Of a stretch of DNA of 64,000 bases, positions 39,640 to 46,757 are shown piece by piece. Origin of the DNA: Desulfolutivibrio sulfodismutans DSM 3696 (lineage in GTDB: Bacteria; Desulfobacterota; Desulfovibrionia; Desulfovibrionales; Desulfovibrionaceae); contig NZ_CP045504.1 of NCBI RefSeq assembly GCF_013376455.1, positions 310,001 to 374,000 on the forward strand. Reading direction: 5' to 3'. Position numbers and translations under genes: made by a program. The first letter of the stretch is position 1, and each line of letters opens with the position of its first letter. Below the pieces are notes generated by a model that saw only the letters and a program-made list of their open reading frames with translations, was not told the DNA's origin and did not search any database.

Positions 39640-39666
39640 GCTGTCGCCGACCTTCAGAAAAAGACG

Positions 39667-39704
39667 CGGGGCGTCCGGGAGTGCATTCCGGACGCCCCGT
39701 TTTT
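39667..39704. terminator. Bidirectional intrinsic terminator after sufB
   Basis: CGGGGCGTCCGG (39667-39678), 9-base loop, CCGGACGCCCCG (39688-39699), then TTTTT. On the minus strand A-rich bases before the stem give a U-run too. It separates sufB from the convergent secreted-protein gene. Confidence 0.9.
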
Positions 39705-39734
39705 CATGGCGTGAAGGTCGTTTGGTCCCGCGCC

Positions 39735-40217
39735 CTATTTCTCGATCTCGAAATAGTCCGCCAGGTCGATGCCCGGGAACTCGAAGAGAAGCGGCGTGCA
39801 GGTGCCGCTTTGGATGACCCGCAGCACGCAGGGCAGGGCGGCCCCGGGCCGGATGCCGTACTTCTCCAGGAACCGGGGGCCGGGAGGCCAGCCGTTGACC
39901 AGAGTCATGGTCTGGACCTTGCCCGCCAGACGGCTGGCCTGGGGCGGCAGGGGGCCGACGGGCGCAAAGGCGTAGGTCACGGTCAGGCCCGGATAGGGCG
40001 GGGTGGGGACGTCTTTGTCCGGCGTCGCCGGGGAAACGGCCAGGATGGTGGCCGTTCCCGGATGGTCGGCGTAGGTGCAGGGGCCGCCCACCCGGATGCC
40101 CATGGGCTCCGGTCTCCCTTTTTCCGGGGGCGGTGAGGCGTTGGATGCGGCAAAAGCCGACGAGGCCGACAGCATGGCGGCAGTCAGGGCGACGGCGGCG
40201 GCAAAGGTTCGCTTCAT
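39735..40217 (-). CDS. Secreted protein of unknown function
   Basis: A 160-residue protein with a clean signal peptide (KRTFAAAVALTAAMLSASSAFA, residues 2-23) and a Pro-rich beta domain containing three Cys (GGPCTY, LPCVLR and GTCTPL). No family is recognised. It lies 13 bases downstream of the J-domain gene on the same strand, so it is probably co-transcribed with it. Confidence 0.75.
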   Translation of the reverse strand: MKRTFAAAVALTAAMLSASSAFAASNASPPPEKGRPEPMGIRVGGPCTYADHPGTATILAVSPATPDKDVPTPPYPGLTVTYAFAPVGPLPPQASRLAGKVQTMTLVNGWPPGPRFLEKYGIRPGAALPCVLRVIQSGTCTPLLFEFPGIDLADYFEIEK

Positions 40218-40230
40218 GGGGTGTCCTCTT

Positions 40231-41037
40231 CTATTTTGAGACGATGCGCAGATACAGATCCCCTTTCCAGGGGCCGAAGCGGCGGCCCATGCCGCGAAGC
40301 CGCAGGGGACGACCCGGGAGGTAGTCGCCGGGCAGGGTCACCTCCACGGTGATGGGTTTTTGGGTGAAGACGCCGTGGCGGATGCCCACCCGGATGCGTG
40401 CGCCGGGCATGAGGCTGGCCCCGGGCACGGTCACGGTCTGCTCATCGTCGAGCTGCGAAAAAAACCAGGACTTGATGTTGCCCCACAGCCCCTTGGTCAG
40501 GTCCAGGGAAAAGGCCCGTTCCCCCCACTTGAAGGTCAACTCCTTTTTCCCAAGCGGGGTCACGCCCCGCCCGGCGCTGCGCACTTGGCGGTAGATGTCC
40601 TGGAACACCTGGCGGGCGAAGGGATCCTTGAGCAGGTCTTGCAGCACCTCCTCGCGTCGAAAATAGAATCCGGTCTGGGCGCCGGAACTTCCGGCCGCCC
40701 GGCGGTAGGCCTCCTGGCCCCGGTGTTTCTGGTAGCCGGGGCTTGGGCCCGTGGCCCCGCCCGGACGCGACTCGGGGCCGGGATCGAAGCGTTGTCCCCT
40801 GGCCTGGGGACCGTCGCCGCCCGGCGGCGGGGGGGAGGTTTCGGGGCGCTCCTGGTGGGCGTGCTTGACCAGGAGATAGGCCTCGTTGAGCTTTTGGAAC
40901 CTGCGTTTGGCGGAAGGGTCGTCGGGGTTTAAGTCCGGATGCAGGGCAAAGGCCTGCCTGCGGTAGGCGGACTTGATCTCCTCGATATCCGCCCGGGGGC
41001 TTACCCCCAGGATGCGGTAGCCTTCGTCAAGCCGCAT
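40231..41037 (-). CDS. J-domain (DnaJ-like) co-chaperone
   Basis: A 268-residue J-protein. The J domain occupies residues 1-65 with YRILGV at the start and the DnaK-stimulating HPD motif (ALHPDLNPDD, about 34-43). A linker rich in Pro, Gly and Arg follows, then a C-terminal DnaJ_C-like beta domain (about 140-268). There is no zinc finger, so it is a type B/C co-chaperone. ATG 41037 is chosen for the MRLDEGYRILG start and overlaps the ykgJ-type gene by 11 bases. Confidence 0.88.
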   Translation of the reverse strand: MRLDEGYRILGVSPRADIEEIKSAYRRQAFALHPDLNPDDPSAKRRFQKLNEAYLLVKHAHQERPETSPPPPGGDGPQARGQRFDPGPESRPGGATGPSPGYQKHRGQEAYRRAAGSSGAQTGFYFRREEVLQDLLKDPFARQVFQDIYRQVRSAGRGVTPLGKKELTFKWGERAFSLDLTKGLWGNIKSWFFSQLDDEQTVTVPGASLMPGARIRVGIRHGVFTQKPITVEVTLPGDYLPGRPLRLRGMGRRFGPWKGDLYLRIVSK

Positions 41038-41581
41038 GGGGGGCGGTTCCCGCAGGTTTCGCCATGGCGTCGGCATCCGTATCGTTCATGACCAGGGCCT
41101 CGGGGGTGTCGGCCTCGCGGCGTTTGTCGGCGCATTTTCCTTCCGATCCTGCGGCGGCCGGGTCGCACGGCCCCGAGCAGCGGCAGATGCCCTGTTCTCG
41201 CAGATAGGCCAGGCCTTGGCGGGCGAATTCCGCATGGGGCACGTCCGGGGCGATGCCGGGACAGAAGTCCTGGGCCATCTCCCAACTGATGGCGTCGATC
41301 AGGTTGCCCCGGAAAAAGGGCCAGGCCCGGCAGATGTCGGGCCGGGCCGGATGCACGCCGCATCCCGTCCCTTCCTGAAAAAACAGGCAATAGCCGTCGG
41401 GACGGCTTTTGATCCGATGTTTGCCGCAGACCGTCGTGACGGCCCGGGCCAACAACTCCTCGCGCGAGAGGCGAAGGTGGTCGCACAGCCGGACGATGTC
41501 GGCCTCGGCAAGCACGATGCCCCCTTCGCCCTGGCAGCAATGGCCGCACAGGCGGCAGGTGAAGGCCGAATTTTCAGACAT
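41027..41581 (-). CDS. YkgJ-family cysteine-cluster protein
   Basis: A 184-residue protein of the YkgJ/Fe-S-binding family. The N-terminal CRLCGHCCQ cluster and CGVHPARPDICRAWPFF motif give the pattern of Cys residues thought to bind zinc or a [2Fe-2S] cluster. Two more Cys (ICRCSGPC) lie near the end. The biochemical function of the family is poorly known. It is in one operon with the CoA-binding protein upstream (9-base gap) and the J-protein downstream (overlap). Confidence 0.88.
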   Translation of the reverse strand: MSENSAFTCRLCGHCCQGEGGIVLAEADIVRLCDHLRLSREELLARAVTTVCGKHRIKSRPDGYCLFFQEGTGCGVHPARPDICRAWPFFRGNLIDAISWEMAQDFCPGIAPDVPHAEFARQGLAYLREQGICRCSGPCDPAAAGSEGKCADKRREADTPEALVMNDTDADAMAKPAGTAPHAA

Positions 41582-41590
41582 GTGGTTGCC

Positions 41591-42004
41591 TTACGCCAGA
41601 AGTCTTTGGTGTTCAACCATGAGGCAGCGATCCTCAACCACGGTGATCGGCCGTCCGGCCAGGATGGCCCGGGCCTCGGGGCTGGCGATCCCCGACTGCA
41701 TCCAGAAGATTTTGGGCGAAACCGCCAGGGCCGCGACCTCCCGGGCATGGGCCGGGCAGTGCTCCGGGGCCCGGAACAGGTCCACGATGTCGATTGGGCC
41801 GGGAACGTCGGCCAGGGACGGATAGGCGGCAAGCCCCCAGACGGTTTTCCGCACGGGATGCACGGGATAGAGCGTCAGCCCGGCCTGGAGCAGATACCGG
41901 CCCACGCCGTCCACCGGGGAACCGGGCCGGTCCTTGGCCCCGACCACGGCCACGCTGCGGCATTGCCGCAGAAGGGCGCGCAGGGCGCTGTCATTTTCCA
42001 GCAT
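41591..42004 (-). CDS. CoA-binding domain protein (YccU type)
   Basis: A 137-residue single Rossmann CoA-binding domain. Nucleotide loop VAVVGAKDRPGSPVDGVGRYL lies at about residues 18-38, then VDLFRAPEHCP, PKIFWMQSGI and VVEDRCLMVEH at the C-terminus. The YccU family binds CoA, but the role is not established. ATG 42004 is decided by an AAGGAGCAGCC site. It heads the three-gene minus-strand operon with ykgJ and the J-protein and is divergent from mqnC. Confidence 0.88.
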   Translation of the reverse strand: MLENDSALRALLRQCRSVAVVGAKDRPGSPVDGVGRYLLQAGLTLYPVHPVRKTVWGLAAYPSLADVPGPIDIVDLFRAPEHCPAHAREVAALAVSPKIFWMQSGIASPEARAILAGRPITVVEDRCLMVEHQRLLA

Positions 42005-42093
42005 GGCTGCTCCTTGGGTTTTCGTCCGTTTGAAAAAGGTGTATCCGCCGGGAAACGCCGCCGCGCCTTCCCGTGCGGCAAAAGGACGCCTCC

Positions 42094-43158
42094 ATGCCAC
42101 ACTCCGCGCCCCCATCCGCTTCCCAGGCCGCGTCCGGCCGCCTGGACGCGTCGGCCGCCGTCCGCCTCTGGGAGGAGGCCGACGTCTTCACCCTGGGCCG
42201 CATGGCCGACGACATGCGCCGACGCCTGCACCCGGGAACCGTCGTCACCTACATCGTGGACCGCAACATCAATTATACCAACATCTGCGCCTGCGGCTGC
42301 CGGTTCTGCGCCTTTTTCACGGCCCCGGGCCAGCCCGGCGGCTACGTGCTTTCCCGGGAGGAACTGGCGGCCAAGGTCCGCGAGACCGTGGAGCTTGGCG
42401 GCTACCAGATTCTCCTGCAGGGCGGCATGCATCCTGACCTGGATCTGTCGTTTTATACCGGCATGCTGGCCTTCCTGAAGACGTCCTTTCCCCAGGTGGC
42501 CATCCATGGCTTCTCGCCTCCGGAGATCGTCTATTGGGCCAAAAAAGAAAAGAAATCCATAGCCTGGATCATCGACGAACTCAAGGCGGCCGGGCTCGAT
42601 TCCATACCCGGCGGCGGCGCGGAGATTTTGGTCGACGCCGTGCGGTCCAAGGTTTCGCCCAACAAGTGTCCGGCCAGCGAATGGCTGGAGGTCATGGCCA
42701 CGGCCCACGGCCTGGGGCTGCGCACCACGGCCACCATGATGTTCGGCATGGGCGAGACCATCGAAGACCGTATCGAGCACCTGGAAAAAATCCGCGTCCT
42801 CCAGGATGCGACCGGCGGATTCACGGCGTTTATTCCCTGGACCTTCCAACCCGCCAACACCAATCTGCCCGCCCCGGAGCTGTCCTCCTGGGAATATCTC
42901 CGTTTCCTGGCCCTAAGCCGCCTTTTCCTGGACAACATCCCGAACATCCAGGCCTCCTGGGTCACCCAGGGCCCCAAAATCGGCCAGTTGGCCCTTTTTT
43001 GGGGGGCCAACGACTTCGGTTCCACCATGATCGAGGAAAATGTGGTGGCTGCCGCCGGGGTCAGCTTCCGGTTGCCCGAGGACGAGCTGCGGCGGCTGGT
43101 GCATACGGCAGGATTCACCCCTATGCGCCGCAACATGGACTACAGCCCCCGGGATTAG
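42094..43158 (+). CDS. mqnC: Cyclic dehypoxanthinyl futalosine synthase
   Basis: A 354-residue radical SAM enzyme of the futalosine menaquinone pathway, cyclising dehypoxanthine futalosine. The [4Fe-4S]-SAM motif is CACGCRFCAFF (about residues 69-79). It is preceded by the conserved INYTNIC and followed by LQGGMHPDLDL, IPGGGAEIL and GMGETIEDRIEHL. ATG 42094 has an AAAGGACG site. The stop codon overlaps the stop of the convergent EamA gene by four bases. mqnA, mqnB and mqnD are not in this window. Menaquinone is expected for respiratory sulfate reducers. Confidence 0.94.
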   Translation: MPHSAPPSASQAASGRLDASAAVRLWEEADVFTLGRMADDMRRRLHPGTVVTYIVDRNINYTNICACGCRFCAFFTAPGQPGGYVLSREELAAKVRETVELGGYQILLQGGMHPDLDLSFYTGMLAFLKTSFPQVAIHGFSPPEIVYWAKKEKKSIAWIIDELKAAGLDSIPGGGAEILVDAVRSKVSPNKCPASEWLEVMATAHGLGLRTTATMMFGMGETIEDRIEHLEKIRVLQDATGGFTAFIPWTFQPANTNLPAPELSSWEYLRFLALSRLFLDNIPNIQASWVTQGPKIGQLALFWGANDFGSTMIEENVVAAAGVSFRLPEDELRRLVHTAGFTPMRRNMDYSPRD

Positions 43159-44045
43159 GACGGCTTCGCCCTCTCCCCGACCGACGTGGTCAGAAAAACC
43201 CCGGCCAGCACGATGCCAGCGGCGGCGTACTGGACGGGGGTCAGGCGTTCGCCAAGGACCAGCCAGGAAAAAAGCAGGGTGAACACGGGGATGAGGTTTA
43301 TAAATACCGAGGCCTTGGCCGCCGGTATCTGGCTGACGCCGTAATTGTAGAGTCCGTAGGCCACGAAGGTGACCCCAAGCCCCAGAAAGACCACGGCCAG
43401 GGTGGGAATCAGCGGGAAGTGCTGGGGCAGGGGGATGAAAAAGAGCGTCGGGGTGAAAAAAATCGTGCCCACAAAGGATTGCACGGCCGTGAGAAAAAGC
43501 GGCTTGTGACGCGCGGAAAGCTTTTTTAAGGTGATGATGTAGCCCACGGCGCAGCACATGGCCAAAAATTCCAGGAAATTGCCCAGAGCCGGGGCCGGGG
43601 CCGATTCGGTGGTGGTCCCCATGGCGCTTAAGACCAAAACCCCGGAGACGGCCAGGATCAGGCCGAAAAGGGTGCGCCGGGTGAGGCGTTCCTTGAGCAC
43701 GAGGGCGGCTGCGGCGGCCACCATGAGCGGCAGCATGGAGGTGACCATGCCTGCCTGGGAAACCTGGGTGAAGCGCAGGGCGTTGGCCTCGAAGATGAAG
43801 TAGAGGCAGGGTTCGCACAGGGCCATAAAAAGGATGGGCTTTATGTCCCGGCGGACATGGGCGAATCCGCCCATGCGCGGCAGAAGCGGTAAAAAGACCG
43901 CCGCCGCCAGGGCCATGCGCCCGAAGACTACGAGCAGGGGCGCAAAAGCGCCCATGGCCAGTTTCATGGCGATAAACGACCCGGCCCACAGGATGGTGGC
44001 CAGGGTCAGGGCCGCAAGGGCTGGCAGCGAGGCGTTTTTTGGCAT
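43155..44045 (-). CDS. EamA/DMT-family transporter
   Basis: A 296-residue inner-membrane permease with ten hydrophobic helices in two EamA repeats (about residues 8-140 and 150-285). WAGSFIAMKLAMG begins the first and LGVTFVAYGLYNYGVSQIPAAKASVFINLIPVFTLLFSWL lies in the second. DMT exporters move metabolites such as amino acids; the substrate here is unknown. It is convergent with mqnC. Confidence 0.9.
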   Translation of the reverse strand: MPKNASLPALAALTLATILWAGSFIAMKLAMGAFAPLLVVFGRMALAAAVFLPLLPRMGGFAHVRRDIKPILFMALCEPCLYFIFEANALRFTQVSQAGMVTSMLPLMVAAAAALVLKERLTRRTLFGLILAVSGVLVLSAMGTTTESAPAPALGNFLEFLAMCCAVGYIITLKKLSARHKPLFLTAVQSFVGTIFFTPTLFFIPLPQHFPLIPTLAVVFLGLGVTFVAYGLYNYGVSQIPAAKASVFINLIPVFTLLFSWLVLGERLTPVQYAAAGIVLAGVFLTTSVGERAKPS

Positions 44046-44162
44046 GGCGCTACGTCACGGGCAGAGTCATTCGGCGGCAGTCCGCCATGTTGGCCGGAAC
44101 GACCGGCGGGGAAGGCCTTATAGGCCGTTTTGCACCGATTGAACAGCGACAAGGGGGCAGGG

Positions 44163-45386
44163 ATGTTTGAGGCTTTGGAACGGTTGCCGGTTTCGGAAAT
44201 GGCCATGCGGCATGCGGCCTGCCGACAGCGCCTGGCCGAGGTCGCGCCCGAGGCCGGGGGCCTTGCGGTGTTTTCGCGCATGGGGATTTACTATCTGACG
44301 GGAACCTGGGGCAACGGCGTGTTGTGGCTGCCGCAGTCGGGCGAGCCGGTATTTTTATGCCGCAAAGGCCTTGAACGCGCCCGGCTCGAGTCGCCTTTGG
44401 GGACCATGCTGCCGTATAAGTCCTATTCGGAACTGCCGGGGCTTCTGGCCGAGGCCGGAAGCCCGCTTTCCCCGGTCGTGGCCGCCGAGATGTCGGGGCT
44501 GACCTGGGCGCTTTCGGATCTTTTGCGGGCGCGCGTGAAAGACGTGCGTTTCGTGCCCGGGGATGCGGCCCTGGCCAGGGCCATGGCCGTCAAATCCGAC
44601 TGGGAGCTTGGCAAGATGCGCCTGTGCGGGGCGCGGCACGACAAGGCCCTGCAGGAGCTTCTGCCGACCATGCTGCATCCGGGCATGACCGAGCGGGAGG
44701 CCGCCCACAAGGCCTGGGAGGCCTTTTTTTCCCTGGGGCACATGGGGCACATGCGCATGAACGCCCACGGCGAGGAGATTTTTTTGGGGCATGTGGCGGC
44801 CGGGGATTCGGGCAACTATCCAAGCGTCTTCAACGGCCCGGTGGGGCTTCGCGGCGAACACCCGGCCCTGGCGCTCATGGGGTGCGCGGGGCAGGTCTGG
44901 AGGCGCGGGGAGCCGCTGACCATGGACATCGGGTTCGTGCTCGAAGGCTACCATACGGACAAGACCCAGGTGTACTGGGCGGGACCGGCCTCGGGCATCC
45001 CGGAGGAGGTCCGAAAGGCGCACGATTTCTGCATCGAGGTCCAGGCCCGTTTGGCCGAGAGCCTGCGACCCGGCGCCGTCCCGTCGGAACTGTACGCCAT
45101 GGCCATGGACATGTCCCGCACGGCGGGCATGCAGGAGGGGTTCATGGGCCTTGGCGGCAACAAGGTGAACTTCCTGGGGCATGGCATCGGGCTGGCCATT
45201 GACGGCTGGCCGGTGATCGCCAAGGGCTTCGACGAGCCGCTGTGCGAGGGCATGACCCTGGCGCTGGAGCCCAAGCACGGCATCCCCGGGGTGGGCATGG
45301 TGGGGGTGGAGAACACCTTCGAGGTCACGGCGTCCGGCGGCGTATGCCTGACGGGGACGCGCTACGACATGCTGTGCGTGGAGTAG
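44163..45386 (+). CDS. M24-family metallopeptidase (Xaa-Pro aminopeptidase-like)
   Basis: A 407-residue two-domain protein. An N-terminal creatinase-like domain (about residues 1-150) precedes the pita-bread catalytic domain. Metal ligands are recognisable as Asp in LTMDIGFVLEGYHTD (two Asp), His in FLGHGIGLAIDGWP, Glu in LALEPKHG, and Glu in VGVENTFEVT. Such enzymes remove N-terminal residues before proline, but related proteins have other substrates. ATG 44163 follows AGGGGGCAGGG and is preferred over 44130. Confidence 0.9.
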   Translation: MFEALERLPVSEMAMRHAACRQRLAEVAPEAGGLAVFSRMGIYYLTGTWGNGVLWLPQSGEPVFLCRKGLERARLESPLGTMLPYKSYSELPGLLAEAGSPLSPVVAAEMSGLTWALSDLLRARVKDVRFVPGDAALARAMAVKSDWELGKMRLCGARHDKALQELLPTMLHPGMTEREAAHKAWEAFFSLGHMGHMRMNAHGEEIFLGHVAAGDSGNYPSVFNGPVGLRGEHPALALMGCAGQVWRRGEPLTMDIGFVLEGYHTDKTQVYWAGPASGIPEEVRKAHDFCIEVQARLAESLRPGAVPSELYAMAMDMSRTAGMQEGFMGLGGNKVNFLGHGIGLAIDGWPVIAKGFDEPLCEGMTLALEPKHGIPGVGMVGVENTFEVTASGGVCLTGTRYDMLCVE

Positions 45387-45563
45387 GCGGCGAAAGCGGC
45401 CCGGGCGGGCCTGGACCGGGCGGCCGGGTTCTTGCCCTTGGGCTCGTTGGCGTGTACCTTTCCGCACTGCCCGCATGTCGCCATGCGGCGGGCGCGGACT
45501 GTTCCCGGTCGGCACTCCGTCTGCGGCGCAGGCCGACGGAAAATTACGAAAAAAGGCGCACCC

Positions 45564-46076
45564 GTGAAAAATGAAGTTCTGTGGGCTCCCTGGCGCATGC
45601 AGTACATTCTCGGCCCCAAGGCCGACGACTGCGTTTTCTGCATTCCCACGGACACGGGCCAGGACAGGCAGCGCCTGATTCTGGCCCGGGGACCGCACAC
45701 CTTCGTGATCATGAACAAATTCCCCTACAACAGCGGGCATCTCATGGTCACTCCCTACCGGCACACCAGTTGCCTGACGGAACTGACCCCGGAGGAGATG
45801 TTCGAGGTGTCGAATGGGTTGGCCTTTTGCACGGCGGCTATGAAAAAGGCCTTCAATCCCCAGGGCATAAATATCGGCTTGAACATCGGCGAGGCCGCCG
45901 GGTCGGGCATCGCGGCCCATCTGCATTTCCAGATGGTGCCCCGCTGGAACGGGGATTCGTCGTTCATGGCGGTTTTCAGCGAAACCCGGGTGGTGCCGGA
46001 ACTGCTTTTGTCCACCTATGACCGGATCAAACCCCTGTTTGCGGACTATCCCCAACGCGGCGATGCGGCCTGCTGA
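45564..46076 (+). CDS. HIT-family nucleotide hydrolase/phosphorylase
   Basis: A 170-residue HIT protein. The histidine triad is AAHLHFQMVPRW (about residues 112-123). A single CxxC-like part (DDCVFC) follows the conserved LWAPWRMQYIL start, and PYNSGHLMVTPYRH lies in the core. It fits the Ap4A phosphorylase/ADP-sulfurylase-like branch. GTG 45564 with AAGGCGCACCC is the start; the frame upstream is non-coding. Confidence 0.9.
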   Translation: MKNEVLWAPWRMQYILGPKADDCVFCIPTDTGQDRQRLILARGPHTFVIMNKFPYNSGHLMVTPYRHTSCLTELTPEEMFEVSNGLAFCTAAMKKAFNPQGINIGLNIGEAAGSGIAAHLHFQMVPRWNGDSSFMAVFSETRVVPELLLSTYDRIKPLFADYPQRGDAAC

Positions 46077-46160
46077 CCACGGGGGGCGGATCGTTTCTCG
46101 ACGGACTTTTTCCAGCGGCCGACGGCGGCGCCGGTTGCTCAAACCAGGGAGGAAAAGACC

Positions 46161-46649
46161 ATGCGTGTTCTGAAGGTGCTTTTGCTGATTCTCTTTTTCT
46201 TTTTCTGCATGATCTTTTTCGTGCAGAACACGGCCATCCTGTCCACGCCGCTTTTACTCAAGATGGATGTCTTCTCCCTGTCGTTCACCTCGCCCGAGGT
46301 TCCGTTCTACGTGGTGCTGCTGCTGGCCTTCGTGGTGGGCGGGATATTTAGCCTGTGCTATTTCGTGCTGGAAAAGATGCGCATGGCCGGGGTGATCAAG
46401 ACCCAGGCCGCCCGCATCGCCTCCCTGGAGAAAGAGCTGGCGGCCTCCAAGAGCTATTCCGGGTTGTCCACGGGAACCGCTTCTTCGTATTCTGCCTCGA
46501 CCTACGAGACGACCTCGACCCCGGGTTCGGAATCCAGCGACTCCATGTCCGGCGGGATGTCCGGCTCCGACGCGTCCGCTGAGACGCCCGATGCGTCCGA
46601 TGCGTCCGATGACGCGGGGTACGCCAGGGACAAGGCGGAAGAGAAGTAG
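46161..46649 (+). CDS. LapA-domain membrane protein
   Basis: A 162-residue protein with two membrane helices (about residues 4-22 and 49-72) separated by the LapA-type stretch FFVQNTAILSTPLLLKMDVFSLSF. A short coiled coil (about 80-96) follows. The final 65 residues are low-complexity Ser/Thr/Asp/Ala. LapA (YciS-like) proteins take part in LPS assembly control in some bacteria, where they pair with LapB; no LapB is adjacent. The ATG has a GGAGGAAAAGACC site. Confidence 0.82.
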   Translation: MRVLKVLLLILFFFFCMIFFVQNTAILSTPLLLKMDVFSLSFTSPEVPFYVVLLLAFVVGGIFSLCYFVLEKMRMAGVIKTQAARIASLEKELAASKSYSGLSTGTASSYSASTYETTSTPGSESSDSMSGGMSGSDASAETPDASDASDDAGYARDKAEEK

Positions 46650-46757
46650 GGACGTGACAGCCCGGTCCTGGTCCGCTGCAATAGCGGCCTTCCCGATGTG
46701 TTCCCGAAGCGGGGGAACTCCCTCCGACGGACGCGCCACGAGGTGAACGCCCCCGGC